Shown piece by piece: positions 56,833-64,000 of a stretch of 64,000 bases of DNA. The stretch spans positions 124,001 through 188,000 of the forward strand of contig CANLBJ010000007.1 of NCBI GenBank assembly GCA_947488905.1. The letters run 5' to 3'. The position numbers were made by a program, and so were the translations under genes. Position 1 is the first letter of the stretch, and the number at the start of each line of letters is the position of its first letter. Under the pieces are notes generated by a model that was not told the origin of the DNA, made no database searches, and saw only the letters and a program-made list of their open reading frames with translations. This stretch comes from Ulvibacter algarum. Lineage in GTDB: Bacteria > Bacteroidota > Bacteroidia > Flavobacteriales > Flavobacteriaceae.

Positions 56833-59652
56833 TTAATACCATTCTCTACTAAATAGCCTGAAAAGTGTGCTAGGAGTGAGGGTTACTATAAAACGTATTC
56901 TTTCATCATAATTAGGTAAGCCAGGTTCCCAGCCTAAACTAGAGTACATAGGAAAATACAATTCAAAATAATCTGCTACTAAACTGAGTCTAATACCAGA
57001 GTCAAAAACAGCTTTTGTACCTTGATTTTTGTTACCTACCAAGCCTGCGTCACCGTAGGCATAAATCCATTTCCAGATGTTTGTACTGGCGTTTACTGTA
57101 GTCATCCAACTATTTGCAAATGCTGGTTCAAGTTGTGATTTAAAGCCACCTTCTGCTACAATTAATTGCTGACTAAAAAGCCCACTGTCTTCACTACGCC
57201 CATAATAATTATAATCAAAAAGATAATCTGTAGGGCGGTCTAGTGCAAAGCTAAAAAAGTCTCCACTACTGTTGGTTTCATTAAATATAAAGGCCCCAGC
57301 AAAAGCTCTCACATTAAGCTGTCTGTTGTTTAAAAAGAGCTTACGGTAACTAAAAGTAGTTGATATTTTACTGAAATTTGAAGACAACTCATAATCTACT
57401 TTACCTCTAAAATAGTTAATCAAATTAGGGTTAGAATAGTTATAGTTTAAGTTAAATACACTGTAATTAGGATCTTGATTGGGGTCATTAGGATTTTTAT
57501 CTCTAAAAACGTTTATGCTTCTAATGTTGATATACTGTTTTTCATTATCACGTAGATCATCGTTTCTAAAAGCGAAGGTCATAAATGGAGTTACCCTCTT
57601 ATAAAAAAGGTCTTCATTATAAGAAAATCTATTTCCAGAAATCCCCATTCTAATAGAGTAAGGAGCATTTTCTTCATAAATTTTAGTGTAAATAATATTA
57701 CCGCTACCCACAATAGTTTTTGACCCAAAACCATATTGTGGTTCAAATTTATATTGCAGAGGTTTAGGCAGTAACGTTTTGTTATAAAACTTAAAACCAG
57801 TGGTGACACCGTCATATAAATTATACTCAATAACTGGCATTACAAATAGTTGATTAAATTGCTCGTCTTGAACATCTTGAAACAGCCTAAACTGAACAGG
57901 ACGATTAATGAGACCACCTATTTTTCTGTAATTATTACGGTTGTTAGTTTCTGGAATTGCTTGTTCTTGGTTAAGTACAAACTTCTTAACACCCGCTCTA
58001 TTAAATGCTATTGTGGTAGTAGAGTCAAAGGGCTCTGTCCATTGTTTTGCGAGTATCTCGCCTTGTTTATTTAAGGCGTATACAGACACTGGCATCTGGT
58101 TATTAAACTTGTTTTTTATGGTGAGTGTTAAAGAATCATTACTCTTTTTTACTGCCGAAATTTTAAAATCAATAAGTGTTCTTTTGTTTACAAACTCTTC
58201 AAAAAACCAACTTGTAGGTAAGTCTGTGGCGGCATTAACCATTTTTTGAAAAGTATCAACATTCGCAATTTTTAGATTTTGTGAAGTATGAAATTGTTTA
58301 ATAACTCTATCAAGTTTTTCTTTACCAATATAGTCTGCAAGATAGGTGAGGCCCTCTGCGCCATAATACCCCTGTGCAATATTCTGATTAAACTTAAGTA
58401 AAGAATCTTGAGGCGTGTTTAGTGATTGGTGTAAATTATTACGTGCCATATTTTGATATAATATGGGGTATTGATCATTAAACTCAAGATCTGAAAGGTG
58501 CGACCACTTTATTACCCAAATATTACTTAATGCGCCTATAATTTTTTGATTAGGATAATAAGTGTCTACATATTCTTTTAATAGATAGATATGTATGGCG
58601 TCTTTTAACCAATACTCTTCTCTAGGGTTAAGAACTAAGGTGTTGTCAAGATATACCTTTGTTATAGCTTTAAAATGCTCTAAGTCAAACTCAAAGCCAC
58701 TAGGAAAAGGGCTAATAAAATCTGGTAGTTGATTAAAACCATACACAGGATTTCTTTTATATTCTTGATTTGAGATTAAGAGTTCTTTATGAGGGTAAGC
58801 ACCAAGTTTTGAGTCAATAAAATGAACAATTCTATCAATAATTAACGCTCTGTTTTGAGGTGGCAATTTAACTTCTGGTATCCCAGTGATTACAGTAACC
58901 TTATCTGTCTGGTAGGTGTCAAAATCTTGTTTATTTTTAGATACATGAATGTGTAGTTTTACACGATTATCACCAGATAAGCTGGTAGTCTTAATACCAG
59001 ACACAGTACTCTCGCTGACATTGTCTAAATCTGAGAATAAGGTGTAAGCTATGGGGTAGCTAAAATTGACATTTACATTTGTGGGCGCTAGATATAAATC
59101 ACCAATATCTTTATTACTATATGATCGCCAAGCATCGTTTTTAAAAACAGCTGGAGATATATACCAGTATCTCAAATGATAATCACCATCGCGAGTTACA
59201 CCAAAACGGGTAAATCTATCTTGTGATATTTTTATAGTATAAGAAAGGTTAACAGTTACTGTCTTGTCTGATAAAAGAGGTTTTTTAAGTGTAACAATTA
59301 ATAGGTCTGCTTCTTTACCTCTAGACCAAGTAAGTGGTTCACCGTCATTAGAGAGTATTGAGTGAATAGTAGTCTTACCTCTATCTTCATCTTTTTGAAA
59401 ATGAAATTGACGTTCATAATCTTCTGCAAAACGTGTGGCTAGGGGAGTGGTCTTATCACTAAAACTGTTTGCCCAATCATTAAAATGAATCTCACTTAAT
59501 GGGCGAGAATTTGTGTTTTTAAATTGTACTTCTTGCTGTATAGTTATCTCTTGTGTCTCTATATTTAAAGACGCATTGATGTCCATCTTTTGCTGCGCAA
59601 ATAATGATGAAAATATAAAAAGAGCAATTATACAAGTAAGAAGCCTAGTCAT
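56833..59652 (-). CDS. M1-aminopeptidase-like protein with C-terminal outer-membrane barrel-like region
   Basis: Signal peptide; gluzincin-like N-terminal half; beta-rich C-terminal half ending RLFSREWY. HEXXH not seen. Confidence 0.68.
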   Translation of the reverse strand: MTRLLTCIIALFIFSSLFAQQKMDINASLNIETQEITIQQEVQFKNTNSRPLSEIHFNDWANSFSDKTTPLATRFAEDYERQFHFQKDEDRGKTTIHSILSNDGEPLTWSRGKEADLLIVTLKKPLLSDKTVTVNLSYTIKISQDRFTRFGVTRDGDYHLRYWYISPAVFKNDAWRSYSNKDIGDLYLAPTNVNVNFSYPIAYTLFSDLDNVSESTVSGIKTTSLSGDNRVKLHIHVSKNKQDFDTYQTDKVTVITGIPEVKLPPQNRALIIDRIVHFIDSKLGAYPHKELLISNQEYKRNPVYGFNQLPDFISPFPSGFEFDLEHFKAITKVYLDNTLVLNPREEYWLKDAIHIYLLKEYVDTYYPNQKIIGALSNIWVIKWSHLSDLEFNDQYPILYQNMARNNLHQSLNTPQDSLLKFNQNIAQGYYGAEGLTYLADYIGKEKLDRVIKQFHTSQNLKIANVDTFQKMVNAATDLPTSWFFEEFVNKRTLIDFKISAVKKSNDSLTLTIKNKFNNQMPVSVYALNKQGEILAKQWTEPFDSTTTIAFNRAGVKKFVLNQEQAIPETNNRNNYRKIGGLINRPVQFRLFQDVQDEQFNQLFVMPVIEYNLYDGVTTGFKFYNKTLLPKPLQYKFEPQYGFGSKTIVGSGNIIYTKIYEENAPYSIRMGISGNRFSYNEDLFYKRVTPFMTFAFRNDDLRDNEKQYINIRSINVFRDKNPNDPNQDPNYSVFNLNYNYSNPNLINYFRGKVDYELSSNFSKISTTFSYRKLFLNNRQLNVRAFAGAFIFNETNSSGDFFSFALDRPTDYLFDYNYYGRSEDSGLFSQQLIVAEGGFKSQLEPAFANSWMTTVNASTNIWKWIYAYGDAGLVGNKNQGTKAVFDSGIRLSLVADYFELYFPMYSSLGWEPGLPNYDERIRFIVTLTPSTLFRLFSREWY

Positions 59653-60897
59653 CTAACGCTTTATAAATTTTAACGTAGGGAGATTAGAGTCCTTAGAGTT
59701 AATAAAATAGATTCCTGAAGGTAAACCAGAAACATTTATAGTTTGAGAACTATTTGTGCTCAACGTTCTGTTTGCAATTGTTTGCCCAAGTGTATTTGAG
59801 ATCTCTATGTTTTGATTGTTTACTATTTCAGAAGAAACAGAAAGCGTGATATTATCTGTAACCAGTGTTTTTTCTAAATACCAAGAAATTTGTGGTGTGT
59901 AAGTCTCATTAGCTAGCACAAAAGTCTGATCTGTTTGTAGTGTTAAAACTACCGGTAAGTGATCGCTCATATTATATAAGCGACTACGTGTAGTTTGTGA
60001 AAACTCTCCTGTACAAGAGGTGTCATTTATATCAAGGTTATAACAGTTACCGTTATTACCATAAGACTTATAGGTGTTATCTATATATTGTAAGTTAGGA
60101 TTACTAAACATATTTTCTGATAATAAAATAAAGTCAAAACGATCATCAAGACCACCACCTGCTCCAGCGCCAAAACCACCAGAACTTACACGTGTGCTTT
60201 GGGTGTGTATTGCTGTAAAGCTCTCATTATTATTCCAATCTCCAGGCGTGTCTATAGGGTCTTTTATAACAATGGCATTAGTTGGGTCAAGTAATTCTTG
60301 GTATCCATCTTCATCAGATTCATATAAGTTAAGATCTCCAGAAAATATAACATTACTATTTGCTGGTAATGTAGCAAGGTAATCTGTAAACTCTGTTATC
60401 ATGTCAAGTCTAAGTGCCTCATTAGCATTACCGTCGCTTGATTTTAAGTGAGCTACAAAAATGTTTATATCTATAGGATTATTCTCCATATCTACAGTTT
60501 GTAATCTCAATACATAATGATTGATATCTCTCACAGTAGTTGTAATAATATTTTGCTCTATTAAATTAAATCTTGATGTACGATAGAATAAGTTTTGTTG
60601 TAACTCACCATCGCCAGACTGATTAATAACAAAAGGAGCAGCACTGTAAGAATTAATATTTCCGTTTAAAGAAAAGTCTAAGATATCATTGCTACCATCA
60701 TTAGACTCTAACTCACAAACCATAAATATATCTGGGCTATAATCTTCTAGTATATTTTGTAAAATAGTTCTTCTATTTGCTGGTGAAGCAGAAGGATACT
60801 CTAAAAGATTATAAAACATGGTGTTAATAGTCTCTTGGCTAAACAAGGTAGCAGAAACTAAAACTAAAAGGAATGTGAGTATGTGTTGTCTAAGCAT
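59653..60897 (-). CDS. Endonuclease/exonuclease/phosphatase family protein with T9SS C-terminal tail
   Basis: MFYNLLEYPSASPANRRTILQNILEDYSPDIFMVCEL...MSDHLPVVLTL; tail GLPSGIYFINSKDSNLPTLKFIKR. Confidence 0.87.
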   Translation of the reverse strand: MLRQHILTFLLVLVSATLFSQETINTMFYNLLEYPSASPANRRTILQNILEDYSPDIFMVCELESNDGSNDILDFSLNGNINSYSAAPFVINQSGDGELQQNLFYRTSRFNLIEQNIITTTVRDINHYVLRLQTVDMENNPIDINIFVAHLKSSDGNANEALRLDMITEFTDYLATLPANSNVIFSGDLNLYESDEDGYQELLDPTNAIVIKDPIDTPGDWNNNESFTAIHTQSTRVSSGGFGAGAGGGLDDRFDFILLSENMFSNPNLQYIDNTYKSYGNNGNCYNLDINDTSCTGEFSQTTRSRLYNMSDHLPVVLTLQTDQTFVLANETYTPQISWYLEKTLVTDNITLSVSSEIVNNQNIEISNTLGQTIANRTLSTNSSQTINVSGLPSGIYFINSKDSNLPTLKFIKR

Positions 60898-60916
60898 TGG
60901 GTGGGATAATTTGGTT

Positions 60917-61606
60917 CTAGAAATTAGGGCTGTGTTCAGATTTGTTATAGAAATTATTAAGTATTTCTAGTACTTCATCTTCTGTGTCTACTAGATGTAT
61001 AAGGTCTAGGTCACCAGGACTTATGTTGTTGTTAGCTTCTAATACAGTTGTTTTAATCCAGTCAAGTAATCCAGACCAAAATGCTGTACTCACTAAAATG
61101 ATAGGGAATTTATCAATTTTATGAGTTTGGATTAATGTAAATGCCTCAAAAAACTCATCAAGAGTACCCATACCACCTGGCATAACTACAAAACCTTGAG
61201 AGTATTTAACAAACATTACTTTTCTAACAAAGAAGTAATCAAAGTCAATACTTTTATCACTATCTATATATGGGTTGTCATGTTGCTCAAAAGGGAGTGT
61301 GATGTTGAGCCCAACAGAAGTACCTCCTGCTAAGTGAGCACCTTTATTACCAGCCTCCATAATACCGGGACCACCACCTGTAATCACACCATAACCGTTT
61401 TCGGTTATTTTTTTTGCAATACTTTCTGCTAGTTTATAATATTTATGGTCTGGCTTTGTACGAGCAGAACCAAAAATAGAAACACAAGGCCCTATTTTAC
61501 TCATTTTCTCGTAACCGTTAACAAACTCACCCATAATTTTAAAAATAGCCCAAGAGTCATTTGTTTTTACTTCATTCCAGTTTTTGTGATGTCTTTCGTT
61601 TCTCAT
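60917..61606 (-). CDS. LOG-family TIGR00730 Rossmann-fold protein
   Basis: VSIFGSARTKPDHKYY...VITGGGPGIMEAGNKGAHLAGG...VMPGGMGTLDEFFE. Confidence 0.92.
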   Translation of the reverse strand: MRNERHHKNWNEVKTNDSWAIFKIMGEFVNGYEKMSKIGPCVSIFGSARTKPDHKYYKLAESIAKKITENGYGVITGGGPGIMEAGNKGAHLAGGTSVGLNITLPFEQHDNPYIDSDKSIDFDYFFVRKVMFVKYSQGFVVMPGGMGTLDEFFEAFTLIQTHKIDKFPIILVSTAFWSGLLDWIKTTVLEANNNISPGDLDLIHLVDTEDEVLEILNNFYNKSEHSPNF

Positions 61607-61671
61607 AGTTTTTTATGTAGTGCTTTTAGCAAAGATGCATGATAATTTAAAAAATAGTCAAGCTTTTAACG

Positions 61672-62934
61672 TTAATTAAATGGTACAGAATATACGTAGC
61701 CTAAACTAACTTCGCTAAAATCTGCTTGACCAAGATTAGCGTTAATATGTGCTCCTATATAAATATTATGAGTAGGGTCTTTTTCTGTACCAATTACATA
61801 ATATTTAAGCCCCATACGTGTAGAGACTAAGCGTTTAAATTTATAAAACCCGTCTAATTCACCCAATACTCTAAAATCTACAGACCCAACGCCAGGGTAA
61901 GATTCTGTATATGAGTACCCAGAATTAATGATATAATCTATTTTAAAAAAGGGTTTACTAATATTAAAACCAAGCTCAACTTCCATCCCAATATGGTTTA
62001 ATTGAAATTCACCAATGGCAGATACTCCTATAGCAGATGCATTAATATATGGATGATCTGTAAGCTCTGGATAATCTGGTATTAAATCTTCTCCTAGATT
62101 AATATAATCATAATAATGACGATAAAATTTATGAAAAACCCCAATACCAAATTTATACGTTTTGTTTACAATAAACCCTGCAGATACAGAGGTTATATGT
62201 ACAGGTCTTCTATCATTTTGAACTTCTGTAAAGGCATTCATACCAATACCTCTACGAGCAGAAATATAGAAATTTTTAGAATCTGTAAACGATTGGTTTT
62301 CTAAAAATGGATCTTTTATACGATCTGGAGTATAAGCTAACTCAGAACTAATAGAAGCACTAAATGAATTTAAACCTTGATTAGGAAAACGAGTATGCCC
62401 ATTAGATTGATGATAATAACCAATACCTATACGCCAGTTAGCTTTTTGTTTTTTACTCATGTTGTAAAACAGCATTGTACGATAAGAGTAGTTTAATTGA
62501 GTTGCTATTTTCTCGTTAAATAAGTTCTCGTCAAGATCAAATTTTTTATTAAAATAAGCTGCACCAAAGGCGAGATGCATCCCAAAATTTGAAGAACCTA
62601 ACTGTAACTCTATATTAGGCATTACAGATACAGAATAACCCAAGATGTCATCGTGGCCATATCTTGCAAATGCAACGCTCACACCTGTTTTAGGTTGCTT
62701 TAATCTATATGCCCACTCATTAGTATTTGTGTTTTGATATGACCCGAAATTAAAAAACCAAGCTTGATGTAAACCCACATCTGGAAACCCAGTATTTGTT
62801 ATAGAGGTCTTTCCTATAGTATATTCTGCAGTAATAAAATTGCTGTATTTTTCTTGGGCTATCATCAATATAGAACTACAGGTAAATAGTAGTGATAATA
62901 AGCTGTTCTTTCTTTTTTCTGAAATATTAATCAT
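61672..62934 (-). CDS. Acyloxyacyl hydrolase/PagL-like outer-membrane protein
   Basis: Signal peptide, barrel-like sequence, YYHQSNGHTRFPNQGLN motif. Confidence 0.72.
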   Translation of the reverse strand: MINISEKRKNSLLSLLFTCSSILMIAQEKYSNFITAEYTIGKTSITNTGFPDVGLHQAWFFNFGSYQNTNTNEWAYRLKQPKTGVSVAFARYGHDDILGYSVSVMPNIELQLGSSNFGMHLAFGAAYFNKKFDLDENLFNEKIATQLNYSYRTMLFYNMSKKQKANWRIGIGYYHQSNGHTRFPNQGLNSFSASISSELAYTPDRIKDPFLENQSFTDSKNFYISARRGIGMNAFTEVQNDRRPVHITSVSAGFIVNKTYKFGIGVFHKFYRHYYDYINLGEDLIPDYPELTDHPYINASAIGVSAIGEFQLNHIGMEVELGFNISKPFFKIDYIINSGYSYTESYPGVGSVDFRVLGELDGFYKFKRLVSTRMGLKYYVIGTEKDPTHNIYIGAHINANLGQADFSEVSLGYVYSVPFN

Positions 62935-63901
62935 TTAAAACCTCGTTAAGTTTTTTGGTGAATTTTTCTGCTCCATCTGCGTTTAAATGATTTTCATTTA
63001 TAAAATCACGTACGCCAAAGGTAATTGTATCTTCTTCTAAGTTTAAAAAACGTACTTCTGGATACTTTATATGTATATCATTTAGTATAGAATCTCTTCT
63101 TTTTAAAATAGAAGGGTTTCTTTTGTTTAGATACGTTGTATATGTAGGTGTGCAAGTAATAACTACCTCTTTATTATCTGCAATAACAGTCTCAATCATT
63201 TTATAAAAATATTGCCTATTATAGTTAAATATTTGTAAGTTTTCTTCGTCTCTAATTATAAAATTTCTTTTGGCAATTTTTTTCTCATTATAATCAAGAA
63301 TGCGAAAGGCTCCCTTAAAATTATTTAAATTATAACCATACTCATTAAAATGATCTTCATTTTTGTTTAGAATGTAATAGTCTACAAATTTTTTAGAATA
63401 AATAGAAGGACTAGAAAGAAACACTAACTTATCTTTAAAATAGGTTTTACGTTCAAAGGCGTTTACATTATAATATTTTAAATAGATGGTGTTTTTCCAA
63501 AAATCACTGTTATTATGCGGTATTTCTAGATGAGAGTAGGATAACTCAAACACTACAGATTCTAAATTAGGAAAACGATTCATTGACTGTTTCATAATAT
63601 AGTTATCGTCTTTATGATGCTGAGAAGTTGATCCAAAATTTACGGTAAGTTTGTCAATAAAAGCAGGATTTACTGCTGCTTGCATCTGTGAAGACCCAAG
63701 GACCATCACCTTAATATCATTTTGCTGTGTGTTTATTTGGTGGTGTATTTTATCATAGCTCATAGGTATGTTTAGTACGCTCCATTCAAGTAGGGCATAG
63801 CAAAGCACCACGGGAATAAAAAACACCGTGATTTGCTTTAACAAAGACACATGCTTTTTGCTAAAACTGAAAATAGATGAATTGTTCTTTTGGTCCTGCA
63901 T
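62927..63901 (-). CDS. Membrane-anchored SGNH-like hypothetical protein
   Basis: N-terminal TM; VMVLGSSQMQAAVNPAF; next to an MBOAT-type C-terminus. Confidence 0.62.
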   Translation of the reverse strand: MQDQKNNSSIFSFSKKHVSLLKQITVFFIPVVLCYALLEWSVLNIPMSYDKIHHQINTQQNDIKVMVLGSSQMQAAVNPAFIDKLTVNFGSTSQHHKDDNYIMKQSMNRFPNLESVVFELSYSHLEIPHNNSDFWKNTIYLKYYNVNAFERKTYFKDKLVFLSSPSIYSKKFVDYYILNKNEDHFNEYGYNLNNFKGAFRILDYNEKKIAKRNFIIRDEENLQIFNYNRQYFYKMIETVIADNKEVVITCTPTYTTYLNKRNPSILKRRDSILNDIHIKYPEVRFLNLEEDTITFGVRDFINENHLNADGAEKFTKKLNEVLND

Positions 63902-64000
63902 ACCTAAAAATAATGAATATCAATGCGTAATAAATTACCCAACGCATAGGTCTATTTATATATTTCTCTAATTCTAATAATGGATAATTCTTAAATCTTG
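63861..64000 (-). CDS. MBOAT family O-acyltransferase, C-terminal fragment (continues past window)
   Basis: Minus-strand frame ...RFKNYPLLELEKYINRPMRWVIYYALIFIIFRYAGPKEQFIYFQF*; stop at 63863-63861. Confidence 0.68.
   Translation of the reverse strand, partial: RFKNYPLLELEKYINRPMRWVIYYALIFIIFRYAGPKEQFIYFQF

Noticed and set aside
1-64000. tRNA, rRNA or known riboswitch
   Set aside because: No cloverleaf, rRNA or familiar aptamer sequence was recognised on either strand by eye; tRNAscan-SE/Infernal would be needed to exclude them.

Overview
AT-rich chromosomal window from a Flavobacteriaceae-type Bacteroidetes genome (TAnnTTTG promoter elements, a T9SS C-terminal tail, Bacteroidetes TssD). 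No rRNA or tRNA genes were recognised. Contents: (i) 1-16.2 kb, a capsule/O-antigen locus (CBS-nucleotidyltransferase plus CMP-nonulosonate synthetase, Wzx, Wzy-like, glycosyltransferases, acetyltransferases, PglC/D/E/F-like block, Wzi); (ii) 16-28 kb, housekeeping and transport genes, including a lone Pycsar-effector-like (DUF5706) membrane protein; (iii) 29-34 kb, a DUF559 endonuclease embedded in CCCTAAAGGG repeats with a 152-bp tandem array, and a displaced copy of a gene 5' end; (iv) 34.2-40 kb, a Thoeris-like defence locus (SIR2-SLOG ThsA plus two TIR proteins) within an array of four cassettes separated by structured ~120-bp repeats with cassette-specific paired termini, reminiscent of integron attC topology; (v) 44.6-48 kb, a TssD-like / HEXXH-protein / lipoprotein operon that looks like a T6SS effector-immunity module; (vi) 48-64 kb, mostly metabolic genes. 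The asnB leader contains an Asn-rich 17-aa ORF (MFTSVINNNFNNNNAKT) followed by a terminator and a competing antiterminator arm, which suggests asparagine attenuation. The three strongest leads are the cassette array, the asnB attenuator and the TssD-metalloprotease operon. All family names come from reading the sequences; no database searches were run.
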